Source: an uncultured Prevotella sp.
Lineage (GTDB): Bacteria > Bacteroidota > Bacteroidia > Bacteroidales > Bacteroidaceae
Direction: 5' to 3'
DNA length: 43,469 bases
Assembly (NCBI GenBank): GCA_900316295.1
Contig: ONCJ01000030.1
Span: 1 to 43,469 of the forward strand
Both the position numbers and the translations under genes were made by a program. This document shows positions 1-9,399 of this stretch, piece by piece (positions within the stretch are counted from its first letter, which is position 1; every line of letters starts with the position of its first letter). Under the pieces are notes generated by a model. The model did no database searches, was not told where the DNA came from, and worked only from the letters and a program-made list of their open reading frames with translations.

Positions 1-3000
1 ACGTATAGCGGCTAAGTCTTCTTCATTATTTGTAAGTTTTACTTTTCTACCATCACTATCCACCAACTTCACAGGATTACCCAAACAGTACATGTACGGA
101 CTGATATGGTAATACTTCTCTGCCAAAGGATCCACCCTGTCCCATACAGGCAGAACTGGATCATATTGACGTGCTCCGTAATCGAGGGTATTCAGTCCGT
201 GCATCATATCAAGCTCCTTTCCATTATACTTAAACGGCTGGAACTCCGGATTTATTGTGGACTGGGCATCAGAGTATGGCGTACCGAAGGGATAATAGTT
301 GGTTACCTGCTGGATGTTTCCCATCTCGTCCACGACCTCACGGATATTGCCAAGGTGGTCCTTGTTGTAATAATAAAATGTGAAGTCATCGGAGGCTTGT
401 ATTGCTGCACCTATTTCTCCCCACCTCTTGAGTAATTCTTGATACGATTCTACCTCCTCCTCGGTCGGTACAACAATCAATGACCCATCGCCAAATATGT
501 CACCTTCAAACATCATAGGCCTGGCAAAGCATGCATGTGGGATCCAGGCCTGACAGTATCCCTCACCGAACATGTATTTGTCAATTCGGCCGTTTCGAAG
601 TATAAGGCTGCCATTAAGCAGATAGTCGATAGAGTCTGTATACAATATTTCAGCTTGGTTTAACGGACGTGTCTCACCGATAGGCACAGTGATATTTGGC
701 ATTGCAGTGTAGTATATGGTGCGCAACTTCTGACCTGTTGTAGTGTAAATATATCGTGTTACATTCCCATTGGTGAACTGTATACGCAAGGGATTGTTAC
801 TGTTGTCGTACTCTATCATGGCTATTCCCTTGCCAGAATCGCTCGTCAAAGCGCCACAACCATTATAGGTATAATCCGATTGCCCATTGTTTGCATTGTT
901 GAAATCGATAGCGCCCTCATATATGATTTTTGTAGCCTCGTCGGTTACTGACGAAAGCTGATTGCCATTCAGGGATACATGCAGATTGTCAATCGTTCCG
1001 AAGGTGTCATCCTGCATCCTGCCATAACGCTGCAAATGGGTTATGTTTCCATTGAGGTCGTATTCCACGTATTCGTCGTAGCACGCAATATTATTATTCA
1101 AGTTTTCTGTTGCTTCAAAATCCTGTAGTTGGAGAGAATCTTCTTCCATGACGCATTCTTGACAATCCTCGTCTATTTCAGCTATTGCTTCAAGAAGAGG
1201 CTCCGCTTCATAAGGTTGAACTGACGTGGCAATTCTTTCAAACTTGGAACGTAGCGCTGATAGTTCGTTGGTCTTATTGGCCGTGACCTTTTCACCTTTA
1301 ATAAGCCCCTGTATGTTACTTCCGGAGGTATCCTCATCATATATAGCACTGGTGAGACGGTTAAGCTTGTCGTAATAGAACTTATACCCGCGCTGCCGGT
1401 CGTACGTGGAATTCTGCCACTGCATGCTACTGATGTTGCCATTATAGCATGGTCTGCCGAAACCGTCAGCATAGAAAAGGGATTCCTTGAAGCTATTACT
1501 CTCAATATCCGTAAGCCAACCGTGCAGGTCATAGGAATATGCGATGTCTCCCACACCTTCTGGTCTTACAGTCCTTACAAGCCTGTTTAGGTCGTCATAC
1601 TCGTAGGATATGGTATTAGTGTGATATGAATCACCGTGTGAGAGCGAGACGGACAGACTTTCTGGCATGTTGTTATGAATGTTGTACGTGTATGAGTTTC
1701 TCACTCGGAACGGCTCACCATAGCCTACGTCCACAGAGGTATACGTTGAGTCCAATTGGTTGGTGAACGTATAGCCGTTGACTGTATGACAGACATGGTC
1801 ATCGAGTCCTTTCTCAAGTACCTTGGTTATGTTGCCTTTGACATCGTAGTAGTTTACACGGAAGACATTCTGCCCGTTGGATGCTGCCGAAATGGTTCCA
1901 GTGAGCCGCCCAACACCATTGGTGGAACTTGTGGCGGATATCTTTGCAAACTCCTCCGCATAGCTGCCTGAAAGGAACCGGTATGTGTCATAATAGTTCA
2001 CCTGCTCAATGATTGCCGTGCTTGTGTCAATATATCCCTGCACATTTATGATGTATCCCGTGTCCATGAAACAGGCTGTATTGGCGATGCCAATAGGGAA
2101 CGAAACATGCAGGTCAACATTTTCGAGCTCTCGGTTGCATGAACTGCACAGTCCTTGTATGACCGGACGGCCTTTGGTGTCACAGAGCGTAAAACGATAC
2201 AGTCCCTTTACCCTGAGCTGGGCATCCTGTGAGAAAACCAGATGTTTTTCCTTGTCATACCAATACTGGGAATATTCGCACCCTGGCAGGGTTTTCCACA
2301 CTATGCTGCCATGTGCGTCGTACCTGTATTCATACGCATACAGATCCTTGTTTTCAGACTGCTGAAATTCCGGGGAAAGGACAAAGCGCAACTGCCCTAA
2401 AGCATTATAAACGAAATAAGTGTCGCCTATGTCCCTGCGCTCAAGTACGGTGTTGCCTCGCAAATCCTGGAACACCGTAACACTGTTGCCGTCGGCATCA
2501 GTGCGGACTTCCTTTGACAATGCGCCTGCTGGATAATATCTTGACGAAGAAGCCTCGGGCTTTATAAGTGAGACGGTATTCAGCGGAGCCTCATAATGAA
2601 GCACCTTGTCTTCGGCTGTATTGGTAAAATATCCTATGACTGTACTCTTGTTTCCTGCATGCCACTGCGCACCGGGAATATCTTCTTCAGTAACACGGTC
2701 CATTGCATCATAGTGCCTACGCTGATATGCCGTCACGTCACCGGCATAATAGCTGGAAGAAGCCGATGTTACTGTACTGAAATCCTCGAAGGACAGTGAA
2801 TTGCCAATTGGTACTGGAAGATACGACATTGCTTCGCGTCCTTTGGAGTCATAGGTACTGAATGTATATACTGACTTTCCAGAACCAGATGCGGTTGTCG
2901 TGTCTTCAACCTTATTGCCGATACCATCGAAATAGCTCACATTGACGATTCTATTGGATGCCTCCGTGCCAAGGAATATGCTTTCAAGCACATAGTTCTG

Positions 3001-3066
3001 TTCGTTGCTTTGCGCCGAAGCTGCCAGAGGGAAGGACAGCAGCGTGTATAATAGTATGAGTTTCAT
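1..3066 (-). CDS. DUF6443-type RHS repeat protein, 3' end beyond window
   Basis: The frame is open from an ATG at 3066 to the left edge, giving 1022 codons without a stop. The protein starts with a signal peptide (about residues 1-18, ending in ASAQ). An N-terminal segment beginning NYVLES follows, which resembles the DUF6443 domain found at the start of Bacteroidetes RHS proteins. The middle holds YD-type repeats such as YDDLNRL and YDKLNRL. Residues about 890-1008 form an RHS-associated core, with HLGNIREVVDE, YYPFGTPY, YNGKELD, LDYGARQYDP and NPVKLVDSDG. Only some 15 residues after the core are visible. In this family the sequence after the core is the variable tip, often a toxin, so its activity cannot be judged here. 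The start lies one base after the stop of the upstream RHS gene, which implies coupled translation. Being an exported RHS shell protein is well supported; being a toxin carrier is inference. Confidence 0.9.
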   Translation of the reverse strand, partial: MKLILLYTLLSFPLAASAQSNEQNYVLESIFLGTEASNRIVNVSYFDGIGNKVEDTTTASGSGKSVYTFSTYDSKGREAMSYLPVPIGNSLSFEDFSTVTSASSSYYAGDVTAYQRRHYDAMDRVTEEDIPGAQWHAGNKSTVIGYFTNTAEDKVLHYEAPLNTVSLIKPEASSSRYYPAGALSKEVRTDADGNSVTVFQDLRGNTVLERRDIGDTYFVYNALGQLRFVLSPEFQQSENKDLYAYEYRYDAHGSIVWKTLPGCEYSQYWYDKEKHLVFSQDAQLRVKGLYRFTLCDTKGRPVIQGLCSSCNRELENVDLHVSFPIGIANTACFMDTGYIINVQGYIDTSTAIIEQVNYYDTYRFLSGSYAEEFAKISATSSTNGVGRLTGTISAASNGQNVFRVNYYDVKGNITKVLEKGLDDHVCHTVNGYTFTNQLDSTYTSVDVGYGEPFRVRNSYTYNIHNNMPESLSVSLSHGDSYHTNTISYEYDDLNRLVRTVRPEGVGDIAYSYDLHGWLTDIESNSFKESLFYADGFGRPCYNGNISSMQWQNSTYDRQRGYKFYYDKLNRLTSAIYDEDTSGSNIQGLIKGEKVTANKTNELSALRSKFERIATSVQPYEAEPLLEAIAEIDEDCQECVMEEDSLQLQDFEATENLNNNIACYDEYVEYDLNGNITHLQRYGRMQDDTFGTIDNLHVSLNGNQLSSVTDEATKIIYEGAIDFNNANNGQSDYTYNGCGALTSDSGKGIAMIEYDNSNNPLRIQFTNGNVTRYIYTTTGQKLRTIYYTAMPNITVPIGETRPLNQAEILYTDSIDYLLNGSLILRNGRIDKYMFGEGYCQAWIPHACFARPMMFEGDIFGDGSLIVVPTEEEVESYQELLKRWGEIGAAIQASDDFTFYYYNKDHLGNIREVVDEMGNIQQVTNYYPFGTPYSDAQSTINPEFQPFKYNGKELDMMHGLNTLDYGARQYDPVLPVWDRVDPLAEKYYHISPYMYCLGNPVKLVDSDGRKVKLTNNEEDLAAIR

Positions 3067-3067
3067 C

Positions 3068-6000
3068 TTATTTGCGGATATTATATTGATACTGCCTTAG
3101 CAAGTTGCCGTTTTCGTCTGTTTCCTCAACAAGCCTGCCGAAGCTGTCATACTTGAAGGATACAGCCTTGCCGTTCGACGATATGATAGAGGTGACACCG
3201 AATAGGGGATTATATACATAGCCAGTTGTCATGTTGGAGGAGTTTTTTACCCAATTATAAAGCTGACTGTAGCCTTTCTGTCTGTCATAGAAGTTGGCAT
3301 CGCTGACGGAGTATGGTATATAGCCATCGCTCTTCATTACCAAATAGCTGTCGTTTACAGCCCACTTGAGAAACGTTGTCGGTTTTCCTAACTCCCGAAA
3401 CTGTGCAGGCATACCTGTGCTGGTATAGCTCGTGTATGTCACAAGCGTATCGATCTTCTGGTAATTGTTTGTGAGGGTTACCATAGATGGCACCATACAC
3501 CGCTTGCCATTAAGTCTCAACTCCTTGTATATGGTTTTTGTCTCTGACACTGTCTGATTATTGCGCTCGTTTATGACTGACAGAGGTTGTATGACTGACA
3601 TGCCTTTATACAATATTGAATCAGACACACTACTGTTATTGAAATTTCCATAGACATACGTATTTTTCTCATACAGGGTGCCTCTGCGGACGGTTTCTGT
3701 CTCCGTGAGTCTCATGTTGACTCCGTGCTTGTATCCGTACCATGAGGTATAGTCCTTGTCGGTTTTTCCGTATGTATAGCATGTAACCAGTGGCGCGGAG
3801 CCGTCGGTACTGAACACCGTATCGTGTTTCTCCACTATGTCATATTTTGGATAATACAACTTGTATATCCCTCCCACATAGTGAGCATACTGAGAAGAAT
3901 TGCCGTAGCATTCGTATTGCAGGTTGGAAGTAAGGACATGATGGTTATCCAAGAAATTGTCCAACCGAAACTTATATCCCGTGGAACTAATCTTGGTTCC
4001 ATCACCATCATAGGTTGTCTCTGACAGGAGTTTTCCTCTTTTGAAACCGAGTTCCGAATACTCGTCGTATGGAGTGATACCATCGGCATAGCCGAAGGTG
4101 AGATAGAACCTCTGGTCGCGCACATTCGGGTCAGACAAATTGGAGAACCTATAAACGTGTTTGTCCATGTAAGAGCCAGTTGAAGACAAATCGCGGATGG
4201 TTTCCGTAACATAGGAATAACCGAGGCTTGCACCAAAACTATTGGCCAGAGGTACTACGGATGTGGTATGCAACGTGGACAGGTGATAGGTGGCATTATT
4301 AATACACTTTATTCTCCAACCATCCCAATCGTATAGTGGAGTAGCGAACAGTTCTCCACTGGATTTTCCGGTTCCTGGAATATTGTAAGAGAAGTCCCTT
4401 ACCTTTAGCAGACGGGTACGTGACGGCGATTCGTACAAGTTTATGGTCTTTATTCTGAGTCCACCACCGATACCGTTTTCTTCCACCATTGACTGTCTGT
4501 CGTGAGTGAGATACCTGCTATACGTGTTGGGCTCATATACAAAATCCATAACACCGCCTGTCGGGTACTGTATGCTGCTCAGCATACCTATCTGGGTATA
4601 GGTGGAATTAGGATTTCTCACTATTTCAAGATTACTTTTGGGTATGCCCACAGCCTGATAATATGACACTCCATTATAGAAGCCCCAGTGGTCTTCTTTT
4701 GTCGTGAGATAGTCGTTTGGCAGATTCTCGAAATTATTGTATGTGAACCTGTATACTCCCTTAACTCCCGTCTTGTCACTATAATGTACAGCATGATCCT
4801 GCACCATTAAGCTATCCAGCTTAAGTCTGTTATTCACGTAACTCATGCAGAAGCGAAAGCCTATATACTCAGACAGTTTGTTTTCCGTAGCACTTATCAC
4901 GACATTATTCAGTTTCTTGATTCGGGCATAGCTGAGCAGATTGAACCTGTCCTCGTTCGGACGGTTATAGCGGAACTTGGAAATAGAATCGGGGCTACTT
5001 CCCTCTTCGTCGCCATGAAGGTAATAGAAAGCTCCAAGATGGTATGTGCCCGTTCCCGAATATGGTCCCCATGACGACACCATGCTTGCCATCTTCTGAT
5101 AAAAGTTCGAGGTACTTCCCATGCCGTCATATACTTTCTTGTATAGTTTCTCCGTTGCCATTTCGTCTGACACATACGACGAAGAAAATTCACACTGCAT
5201 TCCACTCAGAGTCGTAATTTTCTTTAAATACACGGGAGAACAAATTGAGAATGTATAGGGAAACGTAGAATTGCTGACGGAATATTGCATGCTCGCTGCG
5301 AAAAAGCCTCTTGCCTTTTCCTTTACTTCATCACGGAAATAGCCATTGAATACTTGTATGACGTATGCTCCTCTGTCATAATGCAGCTTAAACAAGACAT
5401 TTCCATATTTGTCGGTTACCTTGGATAGATACCAGCTCTGTGCGTGCCATGACTCGTTTTCCTCATTCCTGCTCATGTGCCAGAAATTTGTTGTGTACTC
5501 TATCGCATTCCTGTCATACCCAAACTGGTAACAGTTGCCTTCTGCGTCACGTATTACAAAGCCAGCGATGGTCTTTCGCTGCTCCTTGTCTAATGCTGTC
5601 GTCTTAGGATACTTGGCAAATAACGGACTGATGAAATTTGTGCTTTTGTTATAGTCAAAGATTACCTCAAGGTTGTCATCGCTCTGCACTCTCCAGCTGC
5701 CTGTATCGTCAAGAAAGAACTTCCCTGACTTTCCCATGAAATGGAATGTATACTCGTCTGGTGCAAGATCATGATAATTGTAAACGGCGGCATTCTTTAG
5801 ACTTTTGTAATTGTCATTCTTTCCCAACAGTTCCTTAAGCTTGTCATGACACTGGAAGTAATTGACGGCATCGGGAAGTTGCATTTGTCTTGGATAAATC
5901 CATTCGTCATATCTTCCCTTTACTATTCGCGTTATCACTCCGCCTACGTTCAGCGTCCAGTTCTGTCCAGCCCATGTAGGCAGGCTGTTGACCCGCACTC

Positions 6001-6268
6001 CGCTTGATTCATAGTCGAGCGTAATGGGCATGTTTACATCGCGCACTGTGAGATTATACAGTGGGATGCTGATGTTGGGATTACCCGTGAAGTAGGAAAC
6101 GCCGACATCGCCGTATTTACCTAACGACGCAGCCTCTGGAGCTGGAACATCAACAAACGACGATGGATTCGGAGTGAAATACCCCGGTGAACCTCCCGGG
6201 AACTTAGCCTGTGCATAAATGAGTGTTGCTGTAAGGGCTGATAATATGGTTAGGGTTATTTTATTCAT
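3068..6268 (-). CDS. Large exported RHS/YD-repeat protein (N-terminal partner)
   Basis: A 1066-residue protein with a signal peptide (residues 1-20, ending LIYAQ). The N-terminal region (about 25-110) has the pattern seen in Bacteroidetes RHS proteins: PEAASLGKYGDVGVS, then NPNISIPLYNL, an SSGVRV segment and a GQNWTLNVGGVITR segment. The long middle is rich in Tyr, Asn and Gly, as expected of a beta-shell. The last 47 residues contain a clear YD repeat (FKYDSFGRLVEETDENGNLL) and then stop. It has no RHS core or C-terminal tip of its own. The core is in the next gene, one base downstream, so the two genes look like a split RHS system. It is the third gene of a four-gene operon, 11 bases after the preceding gene. 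The family assignment is firm; the target and the secretion route are unknown. Confidence 0.88.
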   Translation of the reverse strand: MNKITLTILSALTATLIYAQAKFPGGSPGYFTPNPSSFVDVPAPEAASLGKYGDVGVSYFTGNPNISIPLYNLTVRDVNMPITLDYESSGVRVNSLPTWAGQNWTLNVGGVITRIVKGRYDEWIYPRQMQLPDAVNYFQCHDKLKELLGKNDNYKSLKNAAVYNYHDLAPDEYTFHFMGKSGKFFLDDTGSWRVQSDDNLEVIFDYNKSTNFISPLFAKYPKTTALDKEQRKTIAGFVIRDAEGNCYQFGYDRNAIEYTTNFWHMSRNEENESWHAQSWYLSKVTDKYGNVLFKLHYDRGAYVIQVFNGYFRDEVKEKARGFFAASMQYSVSNSTFPYTFSICSPVYLKKITTLSGMQCEFSSSYVSDEMATEKLYKKVYDGMGSTSNFYQKMASMVSSWGPYSGTGTYHLGAFYYLHGDEEGSSPDSISKFRYNRPNEDRFNLLSYARIKKLNNVVISATENKLSEYIGFRFCMSYVNNRLKLDSLMVQDHAVHYSDKTGVKGVYRFTYNNFENLPNDYLTTKEDHWGFYNGVSYYQAVGIPKSNLEIVRNPNSTYTQIGMLSSIQYPTGGVMDFVYEPNTYSRYLTHDRQSMVEENGIGGGLRIKTINLYESPSRTRLLKVRDFSYNIPGTGKSSGELFATPLYDWDGWRIKCINNATYHLSTLHTTSVVPLANSFGASLGYSYVTETIRDLSSTGSYMDKHVYRFSNLSDPNVRDQRFYLTFGYADGITPYDEYSELGFKRGKLLSETTYDGDGTKISSTGYKFRLDNFLDNHHVLTSNLQYECYGNSSQYAHYVGGIYKLYYPKYDIVEKHDTVFSTDGSAPLVTCYTYGKTDKDYTSWYGYKHGVNMRLTETETVRRGTLYEKNTYVYGNFNNSSVSDSILYKGMSVIQPLSVINERNNQTVSETKTIYKELRLNGKRCMVPSMVTLTNNYQKIDTLVTYTSYTSTGMPAQFRELGKPTTFLKWAVNDSYLVMKSDGYIPYSVSDANFYDRQKGYSQLYNWVKNSSNMTTGYVYNPLFGVTSIISSNGKAVSFKYDSFGRLVEETDENGNLLRQYQYNIRK

Positions 6269-6279
6269 GCTGTATGATG

Positions 6280-7335
6280 TTATTTTAAGCTTACCGTCTG
6301 GCTGTGTATTTGCCCGTTTACATTTATATATATGACATAGTGCCCATGAGGCAGACCGCAGCAGTCAAAAGAGAAACTGGTTTCTTCACCTGCCCGTACC
6401 GCTGTGTGGACACTTCTATATGTTACTCCCATAGAACTTACCAACAAAGCCGTAATATTTGCATCAACTTCGGAAGCACAATGTGCCGAAATATAGTTGT
6501 CATGTGTGCTGATGTCATAGTGGAAAGTGTCAGGGGGCATCATGCTTTCACCTTTTGCAGACTTGTTTGAAGACATATTGTCATCCGTGAAGTTCACTGC
6601 AGGGACACTGCTTTCAAGAGGCAGTCTGTATGCATACCTCACACTTGCTACAGGATGCATATTGGAAAAGCTCGTGTTCAAAAAGGTGGAGTATACAGGA
6701 TACCTGACACCTTCGACATACCAGTCATATCTTTCTTCGATTTCCTGTCTCAGCTGGGAGCTGTCTATTATTGCAACATCTACATCCATTGCCATTGCTG
6801 TTGTTGTCAAGGTGTATACTCGTAAAGTATTTCTGATGGTATCACTGGATGAAAGAATAAGCGTACCGGTAGCATCTGCCTTTAATGTCACAAGACCTGT
6901 TTCCCTTATACTGTGATTCCCACAGTAGCTGCCCCATCCTCCAAAATGTTTGGATAACGAGTCACCATATTGTAACGGATATTTCATAAGTAGTTTACTA
7001 TGGTTATACCAGATTTTTTTATTACGGCATTCCATAGCGTACTGCTCCAAACAGTCATGTCTCAATCTACCATAAAGTACTTGTTTGTCATCTATACGCT
7101 TATAGTTTCCTGTCTTGTCCACATAGTATTCTATTTGAATGTCGCCACCATCTTCTTTTGTTTGGCTGACATCCCATACGAGGTCCTCACCGTCTCCACC
7201 ATGGTGTATATAAGGGGCTTTTTGAAGAACTATCTTGTCGGAATCTTTTGCAAGGTTATCAACAGCCGTAAGCCGTTGTTGTGCCAGAACTGTAACACAT
7301 GAGAATGTCGACAATAGAAAAAATAGCTTTCGCAT
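6280..7335 (-). CDS. Exported protein of unknown function with a possible type IX sorting tail
   Basis: A 351-residue protein that I do not recognise as a named family. It has a signal peptide (about residues 1-18, ending VLAQQ). The body (20-290) is mixed alpha/beta in appearance, with many Tyr and His residues and no catalytic motif that I can identify. The last ~55 residues (from ITALLVSSMG through LPHGHYVIYINVNGQ to TVSLK) resemble the C-terminal beta-sandwich that sends proteins to the type IX secretion system. That match is by eye and needs a profile search. It sits between the DUF3244 gene (26 bases upstream) and the first RHS gene (11 bases downstream), so it is very likely co-transcribed and may be an accessory or surface partner of the RHS proteins. 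Confidence 0.75.
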   Translation of the reverse strand: MRKLFFLLSTFSCVTVLAQQRLTAVDNLAKDSDKIVLQKAPYIHHGGDGEDLVWDVSQTKEDGGDIQIEYYVDKTGNYKRIDDKQVLYGRLRHDCLEQYAMECRNKKIWYNHSKLLMKYPLQYGDSLSKHFGGWGSYCGNHSIRETGLVTLKADATGTLILSSSDTIRNTLRVYTLTTTAMAMDVDVAIIDSSQLRQEIEERYDWYVEGVRYPVYSTFLNTSFSNMHPVASVRYAYRLPLESSVPAVNFTDDNMSSNKSAKGESMMPPDTFHYDISTHDNYISAHCASEVDANITALLVSSMGVTYRSVHTAVRAGEETSFSFDCCGLPHGHYVIYINVNGQIHSQTVSLK

Positions 7336-7361
7336 CTGATAATTACGCTTTAAAAGATAGT

Positions 7362-7733
7362 CTACAATTCAACATATCCTACAAACAGGAAACTGTCGGT
7401 ATATAGTCTCAACTCATACTCGCCAGTGAGGTAGCTGGGCAGTTGTACTTCACTCACAGAGCTTGGGACACTTGTCTCAAAAACGACAGATTCATCGTCA
7501 AAGGAGACTACCTGCAAGGTAAAGTCCGCATGGGACTCAAACGTCAGTGTGTAGTCGTCAAGATAGACAACTGGCGGACGTACTGGGGTACGGGGAACGT
7601 TATGCCCAATTGGTTTTGTCTTTATAATACTGAGATTAACTTGTTGCTGCGCATTTGCACTATTAAAATCTGTAAAGCTTCCTGTTAACAGAAAACTGAA
7701 AAGAAACATAATGGTAAATAATAGCTTTTTCAT
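7362..7733 (-). CDS. Small exported DUF3244-like protein
   Basis: A 123-residue protein with an N-terminal signal peptide (residues about 1-28, ending SANAQ). A Pro-rich stretch (VPRTPVRPPVVYLDD) follows, then a single small beta domain with the pattern YTLTFESHADFTLQVV, ending in GEYELRLYTDSFLFVGYVEL. This arrangement is typical of DUF3244 proteins, which are short periplasmic or surface beta-sandwich proteins of Bacteroidales without a known biochemical role. It is the first gene of the RHS operon. A candidate promoter lies 32-65 bases upstream, and the next gene begins 26 bases after its stop. Family membership is probable; function is unknown. Confidence 0.75.
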   Translation of the reverse strand: MKKLLFTIMFLFSFLLTGSFTDFNSANAQQQVNLSIIKTKPIGHNVPRTPVRPPVVYLDDYTLTFESHADFTLQVVSFDDESVVFETSVPSSVSEVQLPSYLTGEYELRLYTDSFLFVGYVEL

Positions 7734-7764
7734 TTTAAGTTGTTTGTATTTGGTTTACAGGGGA

Positions 7765-7798
7765 CAAAAGTAGCAAAACTACAAATCCATCCTACAAA
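7765..7798 (-). promoter_or_regulatory. Candidate promoter of the DUF3244-RHS operon
   Basis: Read on the minus strand, TACTTTTG (7765-7772) matches the Bacteroidetes -7 element TAnnTTTG, and TTTG (7795-7798) matches the -33 element. The spacer is 22 bases, slightly longer than the usual 19-21. A second -7-like box, TAGTTTTG, lies at 7774-7781 but has no well-spaced -33 box. The predicted transcript would begin near 7760, about 25 bases before the ATG at 7733. Confidence 0.5.
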
Positions 7799-7864
7799 CA
7801 ACAGCATTGAAAAAACTTACAAAAAACTTACAATATCAGATTATACCGATGAAATGGGATGCTT

Positions 7865-9394
7865 TTACTCAATCTCTCTAATACGGATATCAAAATCTTT
7901 TGGCTTACCATCCAATCCGAAAACCTTTTGTAATAAACGTCGCCGCATGTTTGAAACATTAGAAGACTTCATATCCATAAGACTGCAGATGCTACGAGGT
8001 GAGAAATTCATACGAATAAGGATGCACATGCGATATTCTTCCTGGCGTAACACCTGACCGTTTCCATTTATGATTTGACGGAAGCGAGGCAACCTGCTGT
8101 CGAAATAACTCTCTAACTGAGTCCAGTCTGCGGATGATAAGGCGTTCTTAACAGGATTCTTGACTGCCTGCTGGATATGAGAATATAGGATATTATCCAT
8201 TACGGGCACACTTGAAGGCGTGTCGTCTCCGCATTTTTCGGAATTTGAATAACTATCTTTGTGTGCAAACTTTTCTATTTCTTTTCGTAGCCTTGCCTGT
8301 CCGTTTTTTATTTTCCTGACATACCAGACTGTTGCAAGAACTAATACTGTACATACCAACAATATGAAAGACAACGCTCTTCTTAAATAATGATTTGTGT
8401 TTATTGCCTTTTTTGCTCTTTGTTGGGAATGACCATAGTTATACCGTGCCTGTATATTCTCCATTTGCTGGATCGAAGAATCGGAGAACTGTACTATTAC
8501 ATTTTGAAAACACAATGAGGAATATTTGGCTACCGAATCGTTTTTGCCCGTGCTTTCATATAACTGACGCAATCCGTTATATGCTGAAAGGGAGTCATCT
8601 GTAGTTATTGCCTTGCTTAATTCCTTACGGAACAATAGTTCTGCATCTGTCGTATTTCCCTTTTTCAGATAAAACAGTCCCTTAACATAATAATAGACTT
8701 CCTTTCCTGCAACAATATTCCCTTCTGTGTCAAAAAGACCTGAAAACTTTTCGTAAAGCTGCATACAGGAGTCTGCCTTATCTAATTTATCAGCACTCAC
8801 ATAGGCTGAAGCCAACATTCCTGTTGTTATATTGGCATCGGACAGCATACCCGCTTTTTTATAACTATCTACAACCGTAACATAGGTGGAAATAGCATTG
8901 TCTAAATCTCCTGATTGCTCATAGGCACTTCCGAGCATCTCAAGATAATTAGCCTCTAAATCGAAACAGGCACCTTTTTTTGCCGCATTTATAGCCGAGC
9001 ATAATAAAGGAATCATTTCTTTATAAAGATACCTCTCATAAAACAACATAGACGACTGCCCATACACCTTGCTCAAGAGCGCGTAGTCACAATCACTACT
9101 TAGGGTGTCGGCACAGTCGGCTGCATCATGGTAACATTCGAGGGCTTTGGGTGCCTCGCCCATGTCACGATAAGCGCAACCGAGGAGGTAGTGGGCTCGC
9201 ATGCGCTCGTTGGGGGTACCGTGACGGTCGTAGTAGTCGACAGCCTCCAGGAGCTGGCTGTCGGAGGGTATCTCGATATAGTTACGGTTAAGGCTGTCCG
9301 CCCAACGAAGCGTAGCCTCATGCCTGCTGCCGTCGTGACAGGAAAGGAGGACAGCGGATAACAAACCACATAATATAATAACAAGATGTCTCAT
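7865..9394 (-). CDS. Lipoprotein-anchored TPR sensor with C-terminal helix-turn-helix
   Basis: A 509-residue protein starting at the ATG at 9394. A GTG at 9403 would add three residues and overlap the upstream stop. The N-terminus is a lipoprotein-like signal (LLSAVLLSC, Cys19). Residues ~30-330 are helical TPR-like repeats, for example AHYLLGCAYRDMGEAPKALE and SAYEQSGDLDNAISTY. A transmembrane helix follows (about 338-358, FILLVCTVLVLATVWYV), then a basic coiled linker and a C-terminal DNA-binding-type segment (about 453-497: RMNFSPRSICSLMDMKSSNV, then NMRRRLLQKVFG). Bacteroidales carry many proteins of this plan, with a periplasmic TPR sensor and a cytoplasmic LuxR-like HTH. It is the last gene of the MoxR cluster, and its stop is about 130 bases before the start of the RHS operon, which makes it a plausible local regulator. 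The ligand is unknown. Confidence 0.82.
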   Translation of the reverse strand: MRHLVIILCGLLSAVLLSCHDGSRHEATLRWADSLNRNYIEIPSDSQLLEAVDYYDRHGTPNERMRAHYLLGCAYRDMGEAPKALECYHDAADCADTLSSDCDYALLSKVYGQSSMLFYERYLYKEMIPLLCSAINAAKKGACFDLEANYLEMLGSAYEQSGDLDNAISTYVTVVDSYKKAGMLSDANITTGMLASAYVSADKLDKADSCMQLYEKFSGLFDTEGNIVAGKEVYYYVKGLFYLKKGNTTDAELLFRKELSKAITTDDSLSAYNGLRQLYESTGKNDSVAKYSSLCFQNVIVQFSDSSIQQMENIQARYNYGHSQQRAKKAINTNHYLRRALSFILLVCTVLVLATVWYVRKIKNGQARLRKEIEKFAHKDSYSNSEKCGDDTPSSVPVMDNILYSHIQQAVKNPVKNALSSADWTQLESYFDSRLPRFRQIINGNGQVLRQEEYRMCILIRMNFSPRSICSLMDMKSSNVSNMRRRLLQKVFGLDGKPKDFDIRIREIE

Positions 9395-9399
9395 CCTTC

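Noticed and set aside
1182-1556. 124-codon minus-strand frame inside the second RHS gene
   Set aside because: It lies in another frame of a continuous RHS coding region and shows no protein-like pattern.
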